49,603 nucleotides of DNA from an uncultured Blautia sp. (GCA_934402155.1 CAKRTP010000001.1:1-49603), one strand, 5' to 3'. Shown: positions 15,666-25,691, counted from the stretch's first letter. Numbers and translations: made by a program. Notes: generated by a model not told the origin, from the sequence alone.

Positions 15666-15693
15666 ATTATATATGAGTGGTGAAAGATGTCCA
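15666..15693 (-). promoter_or_regulatory. Probable sigma-A promoter of the folC operon
   Basis: -35 TGGACA (15688-15693), 16-base spacer, -10 TATAAT (15666-15671) on the minus strand. The leader contains an AAGGAGC/GCTCCTT hairpin (about 15630-15648) without a T-run on this strand. Confidence 0.6.
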
Positions 15694-15726
15694 GTACCAA
15701 TCGTAATCTTTTATTCGTCAGAATCA

Positions 15727-17742
15727 TCAATTTTCTGACGGAAGTTTCCATTTATTTTCACTATACAACATATAAGCCGAGCGATCGTAACTCTTGCTCA
15801 GTGCTTTTCTGGTGGAACTGTTACTTCTCTGGGCAACTGAGATCCTGTCAAAATCATTGATTTCTGTTCCGGATATCATCAATGTAGTTGGATTTATGTA
15901 TACCGTATCATACCATTCCCCGTTCAGTTTTACCTGGCTGGACGGTGTAAAGTTTGTGCCTCTGAGCCGATAGGTATAATCTGCTGCTGATATCATATCC
16001 ATGGAATCCAGCGTCACATCATAAAGTCCCATACGCATTTTGGTTCTCTGGAATGGATTTTCTCCATCGTAGGAATATTTCTTTCCATAGAGCACATCAT
16101 ACTGCAGGGTTTCCAGATCCACCTGGTAATTCCGTGTATTTCTTCTTGCCTGATGATAACGGAAAACTGTACCCTCATGGATTCCGACACGATCCATAAC
16201 CTCAGCAGCCATCTGATATGCTGCCAGATTCTCATTTTTTTTCTCCAGTCCGAAGTTATCCCACATGACATACTGTGTCTGGAAAAGATATTTATTCTTA
16301 AGGTCTTCTACAGTAAGACCCATTGTCGGAAGATGGTCTCCATACATAACCAGAATCACATCTTCCGGATAATCTGCAAGTGCATCTGTCAGTTCTTTTA
16401 CAAAATCATCCATCTCATGGATCTCATTGCAGTAGTATTCCCACTGGTTGTTCTGACTCTCTGTTGCTGCTCCTGAAACAGTGATCTCCGGATCATCGAT
16501 CAGTGGTTCTTCCGGATAAGCTCCATGTCCCTGAACGGAGATCGTATAAATATAATCTGATTCTTCTGTGGAATCCAGACATTTGATGATCTCATCCGTC
16601 AGAACTTTGTCTTTTGTCCAGCCAAGCGGATTCTTATCCTCTTCTTCCGGCATATACTCTGCTGAAGTAAAGGTATCAAATCCCAGATTCGGAAAAATGC
16701 TCCTTCTTCCATAGAAATTCGCCTCATTATTATGTATTGCATGAGTTGAATATCCAAGATTTTTGAGCACATACGGTGCACTCTCACACGTAGTTTCCTT
16801 GAGAATACTTTTATACGGATATTCTCCCGGTCCAAAGTAATGAAGACTCATTCCCGTAATGGACTCAAATTCCGTATTGGCAGTTCCTGCTCCTACAGAA
16901 GGAACTTTGTAGTAGCCTGAACTGTATTCTTTCATTAATTTACGGAAAGTCGGAATCGGATCTTCTGATATCTTAAGATAATTTACCAGCGTCGGATCAA
17001 AAAAGGATTCCAGCTGAATAAAAATAATGTTCGGTTTACTGTCCTCTTTTGTTTCCGGAAGATTATCTTCTGTTTTTGTGATACGGGCAATCTCCTGTTC
17101 GGAATAATCTCTCGGACAGCTGATACCAGTGTCAAAAATCGTAACTGCAAGGCAGTACGGATATCCATAGTCTTCATACGCAAAAGCAATATTTCCAAAA
17201 TAATTGGACAAAACCCTTTTTTCCAGTGCAAGCTGTGTGGCACCGGCAAAAAGTACAGCTCCGACAACAACAAGAAGAAGATCATAACGAAACTTCACCC
17301 TGCGTTTGTAGCTTGGTGCCTTGATCAGAAGAATCAAAAGAAGCAGTGCAAAAAATCCCAGCAGGATCAGCGCAACCACCACGCCCCATGCCGGCAGGTA
17401 TTTGTTCAGCACCGCCATTCCATCTGTCAGAAGATGAAGATCCGGTCCTGTAAACGGAGTAACCCTGTTTGACAGGATCACTCCATTGATAATACCAAGC
17501 AAAAGCCACAGGATCGCTATCAGCACTCGCCAGAAGCATCTCTTGCGAAAAAGATACACCAGCAGTGATGTTGTAAAGATCAGCGCAGAATTATATGCAA
17601 AGACAACTGGTTTCGTCGTCATGTATATCCATGCCGCTGTAAATGAGTGACGGCTGATCGCTTCTATCAGGAAATAGCCCACTGCACTGCACAGCGCATG
17701 AAGCAACAGGGAAATCCGGTTACATATTTTATACCATTTCAT
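15727..17742 (-). CDS. LTA synthase-family sulfatase (phosphoglycerol transferase) with C-terminal TIG-like domain
   Basis: 671 residues. Five hydrophobic segments (to about residue 172) precede an extracellular alkaline-phosphatase-fold domain. Metal and catalytic residues match LtaS: Glu245 in FIQLESFFD, Thr287 in VGAGTANTEFES (nucleophile), His406 in SVQGHGAYP, and Asp469-His470 in MYGDHLP. The enzyme should transfer glycerolphosphate or a similar group from a lipid onto a surface polymer or glycolipid. The last about 90 residues (YTYRLRGTNFTPSSQVKLNG, then TTLMISGTEI) look like an IPT/TIG beta-sandwich, not part of standard LtaS. It follows valS by 15 bases, so is probably cotranscribed. 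The substrate cannot be told from sequence. Confidence 0.85.
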   Translation of the reverse strand: MKWYKICNRISLLLHALCSAVGYFLIEAISRHSFTAAWIYMTTKPVVFAYNSALIFTTSLLVYLFRKRCFWRVLIAILWLLLGIINGVILSNRVTPFTGPDLHLLTDGMAVLNKYLPAWGVVVALILLGFFALLLLILLIKAPSYKRRVKFRYDLLLVVVGAVLFAGATQLALEKRVLSNYFGNIAFAYEDYGYPYCLAVTIFDTGISCPRDYSEQEIARITKTEDNLPETKEDSKPNIIFIQLESFFDPTLVNYLKISEDPIPTFRKLMKEYSSGYYKVPSVGAGTANTEFESITGMSLHYFGPGEYPYKSILKETTCESAPYVLKNLGYSTHAIHNNEANFYGRRSIFPNLGFDTFTSAEYMPEEEDKNPLGWTKDKVLTDEIIKCLDSTEESDYIYTISVQGHGAYPEEPLIDDPEITVSGAATESQNNQWEYYCNEIHEMDDFVKELTDALADYPEDVILVMYGDHLPTMGLTVEDLKNKYLFQTQYVMWDNFGLEKKNENLAAYQMAAEVMDRVGIHEGTVFRYHQARRNTRNYQVDLETLQYDVLYGKKYSYDGENPFQRTKMRMGLYDVTLDSMDMISAADYTYRLRGTNFTPSSQVKLNGEWYDTVYINPTTLMISGTEINDFDRISVAQRSNSSTRKALSKSYDRSAYMLYSENKWKLPSEN

Positions 17743-17757
17743 CCGAATGCTCCTTCA

Positions 17758-20412
17758 TTATTTCTCCATCTGTTTAAGCTGTACGTTTACCTTTTCCATC
17801 ATTTCTTCATATTTCTGAAGTTTTTCTTTTTCGGCATTTACCTTTGCTTCCGGTGCTTTATTGACAAAGTTCGGATTATTCAGCATACCCTGGCATCTTG
17901 CAATTTCCTTTGTGAGACGTTCCTGTTCTTTCTTAAGACGTTCCATCTCTTTTTCTCTGTCTACAAGATCTTCCAGCGGCATATATACAACTGCATCAGA
18001 TACAACAACGGATACTGCATCTTCGCCGATTCCGTCTTTGTTCTCCTGTACATGGATTTCTTTTGCAAATGCGAGGTTTACAAAAGATTTCTTGCAGGCT
18101 TCGTATCTTGCACAGGTTTCTGCATCCTTGCCAACGATATAAAGATGCGTCTTGCGGTTCACCGGTACATTCATCTCTGTACGTGTATTACGGATTCCGC
18201 GGACTGCCTCTTTGAAACTCTCAACTGCTTTTTCTGCTTCCGGGAATACCCATGTTTCCTGGAACACCGGCCAGTCAGCGATCATTATGGATTCTTCTTC
18301 CGGAAGAAGTGTACAGTAGATTTCTTCTGTAACAAACGGCATATATGGGTGAAGCAGTTTTAATCCTTCTGTAAGTGCTGTACGAAGTGTCCAGAGCGCA
18401 TTGTTTGCTGCCTTCGGATCTTCGTCTGCTTTCCAGAGACGTACCTTGGCCATCTCAATGTACCAGTCACAAAGTTCATCCCACAGGAAATCATAAACTT
18501 TCTGAACTGCAATTCCAAGTTCATATTTGTCCATGTTATCTGTTACATCACGAATCACTGCATTAAGTTTGGAAAGGATCCATTTATCCTCGAGGCAGAG
18601 ATCGTTCAGATCTGCCGGTTCCGTCACTGTTTTGCCTTCCAGATTCATCATGATAAATCTGGATGCATTCCAGATCTTGTTTGCGAAATTACGGCTGGAT
18701 TCTACACGTTCCCAATAGAAACGCATATCATTTCCAGGTGCATTTCCTGTGATCAGAGTCAGACGAAGTGCATCTGCACCATATTTGTCAATAACTTCCA
18801 GTGGATCGATACCATTTCCAAGAGATTTACTCATCTTACGACCCTGTGCATCACGCACCAGACCATGGATCAGTACATGGTGGAAAGGAACCTCTCCTGT
18901 CTGCTCCAGAGCAGAGAATACCATACGGATAACCCAGAAAAAGATGATATCATATCCTGTTACAAGAACATCTGTCGGATAGAAGTACTCCAGTTCCGGA
19001 GTCTTGTCCGGCCATCCAAGAGTAGAGAACGGCCACAGAGCGGAGCTGAACCATGTATCCAGAGTGTCCTCATCCTGATGGAGATGTGTGCAGCCACATT
19101 TCGGGCATTTCTCCGGCATTTCTCCGGCAACGACTACTTCACCGCACTCGTCACAGTAGTATGCCGGAATTCTGTGTCCCCACCAGAGCTGACGGGAAAT
19201 ACACCAGTCACGGATATTCTCCAGCCAGTGAAGATATGTCTTTCCGAAGCTTGCCGGAACAAATTCCAGTTCGCCTGGTTTAAGAGCATCAATAGCTGCC
19301 TGTGCCATTTTGTCCATGCGGACAAACCACTGTGGTTTGATCATCGGTTCTACAGTTGTACCGCAGCGGTCATGAGTACCAACATTGTGATTGTGCGGTA
19401 CAACTTTGACCAGAAGCCCCAGTGCTTCCAGATCTGCGACCATTGCCTTACGTGCTTCATAGCGATCCATACCTGCATATTTGCCGCCAAGAGAATTGAT
19501 AGTGGCATCATCATTCATGATATTGATCTCTTCAAGATTATGACGCTTGCCTACTTCAAAGTCATTCGGGTCGTGCGCCGGTGTGATCTTAACGCATCCT
19601 GTTCCGAATTCTTTATCAACATACTCATCTGCAATAACCGGAATCTCACGGTCAGTCAGCGGCAATTTCAGCATCTTTCCGATCAGATCTTTGTATCTCT
19701 CATCTTCCGGATTGACTGCAACTGCAGTATCTCCAAGAAGTGTCTCCGGACGGGTGGTGGCGATTTCTACAAATCTTCCCTCTTCCCCTACGATCGGATA
19801 ATTAATGTGCCAGAAAAATCCCTCCTGATCCTCATGCTCTACTTCTGCATCAGAAATGGAAGTCTGGCATACAGGACACCAGTTGATGATCCTTGAGCCT
19901 TTGTAAATATATCCTTTTTCATATAACCGGATAAAGACTTCCTGTACTGCCTTTGAGCAGCCTTCATCCATAGTAAATCTTTCTCTTTCCCAGTCGGCAG
20001 ATGCCCCGAGCTTTTTGAGCTGGTTGATGATCTTTCCGCCGTATTCTTCTTTCCATGCCCATGCATGTTTGAGGAATTCCTCACGCCCAATATCGTGTTT
20101 GTCAATGCCCTCTTTTTTGAGTTTGTCGATAACCTTGACCTCTGTCGCGATCGCCGCATGGTCAGTACCAGGCTGCCACAGTGCTTCATATCCCTGCATT
20201 CTCTTGAAACGGATCAGAATATCCTGCATGGTCTCATCCAGTGCATGTCCCATATGAAGCTGACCGGTTACATTCGGCGGCGGCATAACAATAGTAAATG
20301 GTTTTTTATCCGGATTTACTTTTGCATGAAAATATCCGTTATCCATCCATTTCTGGTAGAGACGTTCTTCCAGCCCTTTCGGGTCATAAGTCTTTGCAAG
20401 TTCTTTACTCAT
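17758..20412 (-). CDS. valS: Valyl-tRNA synthetase
   Basis: 884 residues, class I synthetase. HIGH-type motif in [17 protein letters not shown], editing domain (about 190-340) with [15 protein letters not shown], the KMSKS loop in [15 protein letters not shown], the tRNA anticodon-binding region, and a C-terminal Leu/Glu/Lys coiled coil (about 815-884) typical of ValRS. An internal zinc-binding segment has CDEC and CPKCGC. The start is ATG at 20412 after AGGAGGACATT; an upstream extension of 18 codons lies in the leader terminator and is rejected. A leader ending in an intrinsic terminator precedes the gene. Forms an operon with the LtaS-like gene. Confidence 0.97.
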   Translation of the reverse strand: MSKELAKTYDPKGLEERLYQKWMDNGYFHAKVNPDKKPFTIVMPPPNVTGQLHMGHALDETMQDILIRFKRMQGYEALWQPGTDHAAIATEVKVIDKLKKEGIDKHDIGREEFLKHAWAWKEEYGGKIINQLKKLGASADWERERFTMDEGCSKAVQEVFIRLYEKGYIYKGSRIINWCPVCQTSISDAEVEHEDQEGFFWHINYPIVGEEGRFVEIATTRPETLLGDTAVAVNPEDERYKDLIGKMLKLPLTDREIPVIADEYVDKEFGTGCVKITPAHDPNDFEVGKRHNLEEINIMNDDATINSLGGKYAGMDRYEARKAMVADLEALGLLVKVVPHNHNVGTHDRCGTTVEPMIKPQWFVRMDKMAQAAIDALKPGELEFVPASFGKTYLHWLENIRDWCISRQLWWGHRIPAYYCDECGEVVVAGEMPEKCPKCGCTHLHQDEDTLDTWFSSALWPFSTLGWPDKTPELEYFYPTDVLVTGYDIIFFWVIRMVFSALEQTGEVPFHHVLIHGLVRDAQGRKMSKSLGNGIDPLEVIDKYGADALRLTLITGNAPGNDMRFYWERVESSRNFANKIWNASRFIMMNLEGKTVTEPADLNDLCLEDKWILSKLNAVIRDVTDNMDKYELGIAVQKVYDFLWDELCDWYIEMAKVRLWKADEDPKAANNALWTLRTALTEGLKLLHPYMPFVTEEIYCTLLPEEESIMIADWPVFQETWVFPEAEKAVESFKEAVRGIRNTRTEMNVPVNRKTHLYIVGKDAETCARYEACKKSFVNLAFAKEIHVQENKDGIGEDAVSVVVSDAVVYMPLEDLVDREKEMERLKKEQERLTKEIARCQGMLNNPNFVNKAPEAKVNAEKEKLQKYEEMMEKVNVQLKQMEK

Positions 20413-20449
20413 AATGTCCTCCTGATTATATAGGCTGATTCCTTTATTG

Positions 20450-20484
20450 AAAAAACAGCCCCTCACACTGCTTGTGTGAAGGGC
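20450..20484 (-). terminator. Intrinsic terminator inside the valS leader
   Basis: GCCCCTCACAC (20458-20468) pairs with GTGTGAAGGGC (20474-20484), 11 bp with one G-T pair and a 5-base loop, followed on the minus strand by GTTTTTT. It lies only 37 bases before the valS start, so valS transcription must pass through it. Confidence 0.85.
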
Positions 20485-20577
20485 AATGTCTGCCTAACTT
20501 TAAAAATTACGTAACTGTTCAATATCCTCAGATCCTGCGCCGGAATACCTGGCAGGATATTTCTGCTGAATAGCTAC
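20450..20577 (-). ncRNA. Unclassified leader RNA of valS
   Basis: Transcript from the promoter at 20584-20612 to the terminator at 20450-20484. It contains ATCCTGC (20552-20558 area) with GCAGGAT, and the alternative outer pairings AATATCC/GGATATT and GTAGCT.TTC/GAA.AGTTAC (one G-U, one mismatch). GGCA/TGCC can form just before the terminator and uses 4 bases of its stem. No T-box sequence (GGGTGGTACCGCG-like) and no leader peptide frame were found. Either a cis-acting attenuator or a small RNA followed by readthrough; I cannot classify it. Confidence 0.5.
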
Positions 20578-20583
20578 AAAACT

Positions 20584-20612
20584 AATATAATTGCATTTTT
20601 CGACCTTGTCAA
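20584..20612 (-). promoter_or_regulatory. Sigma-A promoter of the valS leader
   Basis: -35 TTGACA (20607-20612, full consensus), 17-base spacer, -10 TATATT (20584-20589) on the minus strand. Expected start of transcription near 20577. Confidence 0.85.
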
Positions 20613-20675
20613 GAAGGATTGACGAAAATTCACAGATATTCCCCTTCATTTTGACTTTGGATTCCTGAGTTCGGT

Positions 20676-23600
20676 TTATTCTACGGATTTCAGGGATTCC
20701 ACCATATCGATCTTCTTAAGTTTTCTGTGCATGAATACATTTACAATGATTGAAAAGATACAGGTAATAGCTGCACAGTACACGAAGCTGACCGGTCGGA
20801 TATTTCTTCCGAACATGACTGCATCTACCTCCACCGTCACGATGATATAATGATGCAGAAGTATTCCGAATCCTGCCCCGAAAAGAATTCCTGCCGCAGT
20901 AAGAATAATATTTTCCCTCAGCACATACTGTGAAACTTCTTTATCAAAAAATCCCAGCACCTTAAGTGTTGCCAGTTCTCTCTGACGCTCTGTGATATTG
21001 ATATTATTCAGGTTATACAGCACAACAAATGCCAGCATACCGGCAGATACGATCAATACTATAACAACCGCTCCCAGTGTACTGAGCATACGATTTACCA
21101 TCTCCATTGTGCTGGCTGTATAACTGATACTCAGCACTGCCGGAGACTCCATGATCTTCTGTCCGATCGCTTCCATCTGATCTTTGTATGCATCTTTTAC
21201 ATTGAAGACAACATCTGCATAATCCGGTTCCTCACCAAAAATCTCTGTATACACCTTCGGCGTCATATAAACATAATGTCCGGCATAGTTCTCTGTAATA
21301 ACTGCAATCTTTACCTGATACTCTTTGTCATCTTTTATGACAGTCAGTTCATCTCCTGCTTTCAGTCCCAGAAGACTGGCTGTTTTCTCACTGACTGCCG
21401 CGCCCTCATCTGTAAGTTCATACTGTTCTTTCGTCACACGATTCTGCAGCGTGACATCCTTTTTGAAATTTTCCAGTTTTTCCGGAACATAAACATAGAT
21501 GCTTAAGTTTGACTTGCCATTTGGTGCAGTAAGTTTGGAAAGCTGGATCTTTGTATAGTGATCCAGTTTATTATTTTGATCCAGTTCACTGATAAGTTTT
21601 TCTTTTTCCGTTTCTGAGGCATTGTCATCTGAGATGATCGTACCATCGTAATGCTGCAGATTTGTATACTGCAGATTGACAATATCTGAGATGGAATCCT
21701 GAATCCCGTAACCTACCAGCATCAGTGCCATACTTCCCGCAATGCCGAAAATTGTCATAAACAGACGTTTCTTATAACGGAAAAGATTTCGGAGAGAAGA
21801 TTTCCAGGTGAAATTCAGATGTTTCCACAGAAAAGGAATCCTCTCCAGTAAAATCCTCTTGCCTTCTTTTGGTGCAGGCGGACGCATCAGAGAGGCCGGT
21901 GTTTCTGACAGAGCCTGATGACAGGAAACGATGGTTGCTCCCACAGTACACACAAGCGCTGCCACAGAGGCAATGAGCGCGTATTTCCATTCATAATGGA
22001 TCTGAAGACTGTTAGAGACATTATGATACATCATGCCATATGCCTTGATGATTATATATGGAATGATTTTTTCTCCGATCAGAATACCTGCCACACTTCC
22101 TCCTGCAGTCGCAAGAAACGCATAACTCAGATACTTGGAGGCAATCTCCATTTTCTTATAGCCAAGTGCTTTCATGGTTCCAATCTGTGTTCTCTGCTCT
22201 TCCACCATTCTCGTCATGGTAGTGAGACTGATAAGTGCCGCTACCAGGAAAAAGATCACTGGAAAAACTTCGCCGATATTCTTGATACGGTCTGCATTGT
22301 CACCATAATCAGAATATTCCGGAAGTCCGTTTCGATCTGTAATGATCCATTCCGGTTCCTCAAGATCATTGAGTTCTTCTTTTGCATCTCTGATCTTCTG
22401 TTCCCCGTCGCGTATCTCATCTTCGGCTTCTTTCCGGCCATCCTCATACTCTTTTCTTCCATCCCTGAGTTCTTTTTCGGCATCTTTAAGTTCCTGTTCG
22501 GAATCCTTTAATTTCTGTTCATTTTCCTCAATCTCTTTTTCGCCGTCTTCGAGTTTTTTTTCATTGTCTGCGATCTCAGCTTCTCCGGAAGACAATTTCT
22601 GCTCATTTGCCGAAATTTCTGCCTGAGCTTCCGACAGCTTTTGCTGATTTGCATCGATCTCAGCCTGCCCTCTCTGAAGTTCTGCGAGACTTGCATCAAG
22701 TTTCTTTTTGCTCTCTGCCAGAACCTTTGCATTGGCTTTCAGTTCTTTCTCGCCTGCTGCAAGCTTCTCTTCCTCTCTTTCCAGTTCCTGACGCTTTTCG
22801 TCGATCGTCTGCTGACTGGCCTTCAGGGTTTCCATAGTGGCTTCCAGTTCTGCTTTTTTTGCCTGCGCCTGAGAAAGACCATTCCTGGCTGTCTCTAAAT
22901 TATTCTGAAGCTCTGCCTTTTGAGCAGCTGCCTGCTGACAGGCTTCATATCCTGCCTTCGCCTCTTCAAATGCACTGTTTGCTGCCAGAAGCTGTGCCCT
23001 GGCTTCCTCAAGAGTCTGTTCATATCCTGCCAGTTCCTCCTGTGCAAGCATCCCTGTATCAACCTGATATTTCGCCACATCATACGCTGCCTGAGCCGAA
23101 TTTACCCTTTCCTGTGCTGCCTGTACGGCATCTCTCGCCTGATCACAGGCATTCTGTGCTGCCACCAGCTGTTCCTCCACACCGGAAAGCTGCTGCAGAG
23201 CTTCCTGAAGCTGAACAATCTGACTTTCCAGCTGTGCGATCTGAGCATCCACTGTCACCAGCCCTTCCTTTATCTGTTCGAGCCCTTCTGTCAGTTCTTT
23301 TTGCTTCTGCTCAAGCTGCGCTTTTCCTTCTGATATCTGCTGCCTTGCAGATTCGATCTGCTGTTTTGCCTTATCGAATCTGGCTTTTCCCTCATCATAT
23401 TGCTTCTTTCCGGCATTATACTGAGCCCAGCCATCTTCAAGCTTTGACCTGGCCGCCAAAAGCTGTGCCTGGCCGTCAGCAACCTGTGCTTTTGCCTCGG
23501 CCAGCTGTTTTTTTCCATCTTCAAGCTGTATTCTGGCATCCTCTAACTGTTTCCTGCCGTCCGCCAGTTCCGCTCTGGCATCAGCAAGCTTCTTTTTGCC

Positions 23601-24518
23601 ATCTTCATACTGCTTCTTTCCATCCTGAAATTCCTTCTCACCGTCGTCCAGCTTCTGTTTCGCATCGGCAAGCTTTTCATCAGCCTCTTTTTTGCCGTCC
23701 CGAAGTTCCTGCTCTGCATCAGTTATCTTATCCTCAGCTTCTGAAACAATGTCACTGTAACGCAGCTGACACCGTTCGTCCTGGATTTTTTCAACCTTGC
23801 TCTCAAGCTTTTCGATCAGATTATCATATGCATCCGTATAACTGATAACCAGGTCAGTCCCATGTGCCTGAATATAAATCTGCGTAAAAACTTCCTGATC
23901 AAAATCTTCCGGAAGAACATAGGCAAATCCGTTCACTTCACCTGAACCAACAGTTGTATTTCCTCTGTTAAAGGAAATATACAAAGGACTTTTGCCAAGA
24001 CCCACTACTGTATATGTCTCAGTCTTCAGAAGTTTACTGTCCCCGGCCTGGCGCATCCTGATGATACTTCCGATCTCATAGCCCTGACCTGACGCAAAAG
24101 CAGAATCCAGAAAACACTCACCGCTTTTTTCCGGAAGACGCCCTTCTGTCACTGTAAGCTGATTGACTTCCTGATTCAGCGATTCTATGTGAAGGACTTT
24201 CTGCGCATCGTTCTGCCCACAGATCACATCTGTAGAATAAGCACCCTCCGCAGTTTCAACTCCATCAACATCTTTGACTGCTCTGACATCATCCTCAGTA
24301 AGTCCCAGAGTTCCAACAACCCTCAGATCCATAAGGTCAACTTCATTATAATAGGCATCTCCTGAAAGGCGCATATCCGGTGAAGATGCCTGGATGCCGG
24401 AAAAAAATGCCACACCAAGTGCGACGATACAGAATATGGAAATAAAACGGGCTCTGCTCTTTCGGATTTCCTGCCAGAAATCTTTGTGTAATGCTTTTTT
24501 CCTGTGTTTTGTTACCAT
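20676..24518 (-). CDS. Giant FtsX-family ABC permease with extracellular coiled-coil stalk
   Basis: 1280 residues. An N-terminal helix (about 20-45) is followed by a MacB-like extracellular domain (to about 245). A very long Lys/Glu/Gln-rich coiled coil comes next (about 250-745), with repeats such as DGKKQLADARAELADG and EAKAQVADGQAQL. The first FtsX three-helix domain is at about 765-890, a second extracellular domain at 960-1130, and the last three helices lie at about 1150-1270 (ERQRELATLKVLGF). FtsX/MacB-type permeases use ATP mechanically rather than moving solutes through a pore; the substrate (lipid, peptide or wall hydrolase) is unknown. Overlaps the ATPase gene by 7 bases. Antisense frames, including one of 328 codons, are shadows of the repeats. 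Confidence 0.9.
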   Translation of the reverse strand: MVTKHRKKALHKDFWQEIRKSRARFISIFCIVALGVAFFSGIQASSPDMRLSGDAYYNEVDLMDLRVVGTLGLTEDDVRAVKDVDGVETAEGAYSTDVICGQNDAQKVLHIESLNQEVNQLTVTEGRLPEKSGECFLDSAFASGQGYEIGSIIRMRQAGDSKLLKTETYTVVGLGKSPLYISFNRGNTTVGSGEVNGFAYVLPEDFDQEVFTQIYIQAHGTDLVISYTDAYDNLIEKLESKVEKIQDERCQLRYSDIVSEAEDKITDAEQELRDGKKEADEKLADAKQKLDDGEKEFQDGKKQYEDGKKKLADARAELADGRKQLEDARIQLEDGKKQLAEAKAQVADGQAQLLAARSKLEDGWAQYNAGKKQYDEGKARFDKAKQQIESARQQISEGKAQLEQKQKELTEGLEQIKEGLVTVDAQIAQLESQIVQLQEALQQLSGVEEQLVAAQNACDQARDAVQAAQERVNSAQAAYDVAKYQVDTGMLAQEELAGYEQTLEEARAQLLAANSAFEEAKAGYEACQQAAAQKAELQNNLETARNGLSQAQAKKAELEATMETLKASQQTIDEKRQELEREEEKLAAGEKELKANAKVLAESKKKLDASLAELQRGQAEIDANQQKLSEAQAEISANEQKLSSGEAEIADNEKKLEDGEKEIEENEQKLKDSEQELKDAEKELRDGRKEYEDGRKEAEDEIRDGEQKIRDAKEELNDLEEPEWIITDRNGLPEYSDYGDNADRIKNIGEVFPVIFFLVAALISLTTMTRMVEEQRTQIGTMKALGYKKMEIASKYLSYAFLATAGGSVAGILIGEKIIPYIIIKAYGMMYHNVSNSLQIHYEWKYALIASVAALVCTVGATIVSCHQALSETPASLMRPPAPKEGKRILLERIPFLWKHLNFTWKSSLRNLFRYKKRLFMTIFGIAGSMALMLVGYGIQDSISDIVNLQYTNLQHYDGTIISDDNASETEKEKLISELDQNNKLDHYTKIQLSKLTAPNGKSNLSIYVYVPEKLENFKKDVTLQNRVTKEQYELTDEGAAVSEKTASLLGLKAGDELTVIKDDKEYQVKIAVITENYAGHYVYMTPKVYTEIFGEEPDYADVVFNVKDAYKDQMEAIGQKIMESPAVLSISYTASTMEMVNRMLSTLGAVVIVLIVSAGMLAFVVLYNLNNINITERQRELATLKVLGFFDKEVSQYVLRENIILTAAGILFGAGFGILLHHYIIVTVEVDAVMFGRNIRPVSFVYCAAITCIFSIIVNVFMHRKLKKIDMVESLKSVE

Positions 24519-25225
24519 TCAATCTCCTCCACCGGTGTTGGATGAGTATTCAGTTCCATCGAAGAAACAGTTCCGTTCTTGATATGAATAACCCTGTCAG
24601 CCATAGGAGTCAGCGCTGAGTTATGCGTGATCACGATCACCGTCATTCCCTTTTCCCTGCACATATCCTGAAGAAGCTTCAGAATTGCCTTGCCGGTCTG
24701 ATAATCAAGTGCACCTGTCGGTTCGTCACAAAGAAGGAGTTTCGGATTCTTGGCAAGTGCTCTCGCTATCGAAACACGCTGCTGCTCTCCGCCGGAAAGC
24801 TGAGCCGGAAAATTTCCCATCCGATCCTTAAGACCTACCTCCCGCAGAACATCTGCCGCATTCAGTGGGTTCCTGCAGATCTGCATGGCAAGTTCCACAT
24901 TTTCCAGTGCAGTCAGGTTCGGGACCAGATTGTAAAACTGGAACACAAAGCCTATATCATCCCTTCGATATGCCGTAAGCTGCCTGCTGTTATAATCTGT
25001 AATATTTCTGCCATCTACCACGACCTGCCCTTCTGAAGCCGTATCCATTCCTCCCAGAATATTGAGAACTGTTGTCTTGCCTGCTCCACTTGGTCCTACA
25101 ATGACCACAAATTCGCCCTTCGAAATCTCAAAACTGATCTCATCGACTGCGCGGATCTCAATCTCGCCCATTTTATATATTTTGGAAACTTTATCTAATC
25201 TTACATATGCTTCTGCCTTGCTCAT
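24512..25225 (-). CDS. ABC transporter ATP-binding protein (LolD/MacB type)
   Basis: 237 residues. Walker [11 protein letters not shown]-loop [20 protein letters not shown], signature [15 protein letters not shown], Walker [14 protein letters not shown]-loop VITHN: all catalytic residues are present. The extra C-terminal tail ([17 protein letters not shown]) covers the overlap with the permease. It powers the FtsX-type permease that follows. I chose the ATG at 25225, 6 bases after GGGAG; another ATG two codons upstream is too close to that site. A perfect TATAAT lies about 110 bases upstream next to the preceding terminator, with a poor -35. Confidence 0.93.
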   Translation of the reverse strand: MSKAEAYVRLDKVSKIYKMGEIEIRAVDEISFEISKGEFVVIVGPSGAGKTTVLNILGGMDTASEGQVVVDGRNITDYNSRQLTAYRRDDIGFVFQFYNLVPNLTALENVELAMQICRNPLNAADVLREVGLKDRMGNFPAQLSGGEQQRVSIARALAKNPKLLLCDEPTGALDYQTGKAILKLLQDMCREKGMTVIVITHNSALTPMADRVIHIKNGTVSSMELNTHPTPVEEIEW

Positions 25226-25325
25226 CCCCATCTCCCTGTCGCTGTTTTTACAGTAATCTGTTTACTGAACAGCACATTTTATTTATAAAGGCTTTTGCCC
25301 TGTATTTTAATTATTATAACACAAA

Positions 25326-25359
25326 AAGCACTGCCTGGAACAGCGTCCTGACAATGCTT
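25326..25359 (-). terminator. Terminator of the small spore protein gene
   Basis: AAGCACTGCC (25326-25335) pairs with GACAATGCTT (25350-25359), 10 bp with two G-T pairs, extended by TGGAA/TCC inside, followed on the minus strand by TTTTTGTG. Confidence 0.75.
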
Positions 25360-25385
25360 TTCTGTAAAATTTTTCTAAAACAGCT

Positions 25386-25586
25386 TTAAAGAGAAGATTC
25401 TTTATCTTTTTTGCGTCCCGTCATCAGACCGCCAATCCTTCCTGTTTCTTTTGCCGAAAGACTTTTCCATCCTGACTCAAGAACTTTATCAAGAATCCCC
25501 AGTTCTTCTGCGATCTCATATTTGAGACTTTCTTCCCCCGAAAGTTCACCTCTGATGTATGCTTCTACTTCTTTTTCCTTATTCAT
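25386..25586 (-). CDS. Alpha/beta-type small acid-soluble spore protein
   Basis: 66 residues. The segment KYEIAEELGI fits the first SASP signature exactly (Lys-x-Glu-Ile-Ala-x-Glu-Leu-Gly), and AKETGRIGGLMTGR fits the second with Ile for Val. These proteins coat spore DNA, switch it to an A-like form and protect it from UV and heat; the Gpr protease cuts at the first motif at germination. The N-terminus is shorter and the linker (LDKVLESGWKSLS) differs from classical Bacillus SspA. AAAGGAG precedes the ATG. A sigma-G-like promoter and a terminator bracket the gene as a single unit. Confidence 0.82.
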   Translation of the reverse strand: MNKEKEVEAYIRGELSGEESLKYEIAEELGILDKVLESGWKSLSAKETGRIGGLMTGRKKDKESSL

Positions 25587-25661
25587 GTCCCTGCTCTCCT
25601 TTATTATGCTGCTGTTTATTCCGTTGTTAGTAGCTTTTCAGCATTCCCATTATCTTTTTTT

Positions 25662-25691
25662 GAGTATGGACAGTTTTGGAAAAATATATTC
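25662..25691 (-). promoter_or_regulatory. Candidate sigma-G promoter of the spore protein gene
   Basis: -35 GAATA (25687-25691), 18-base spacer, -10 CATACTC (25662-25668) on the minus strand; one mismatch to the CATHHTA consensus. It leaves a leader of about 70 bases. Confidence 0.45.

Noticed and set aside
15716..15740. CGTCAGAA/TTCTGACG hairpin over the stop codon of the LtaS-like gene
   Set aside because: No T-run follows on the minus strand, so it was not listed as a terminator.
18865..19896. 343-codon open frame on the plus strand
   Set aside because: Antisense to valS, no ribosome binding site, no recognisable motif.
22859..23845. 328-codon open frame on the plus strand, rich in Pro, His and Leu
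   Set aside because: It is antisense to the coiled-coil repeats of the FtsX permease; the repetitive Lys/Glu/Gln codons keep the opposite frame open. No binding site or family.
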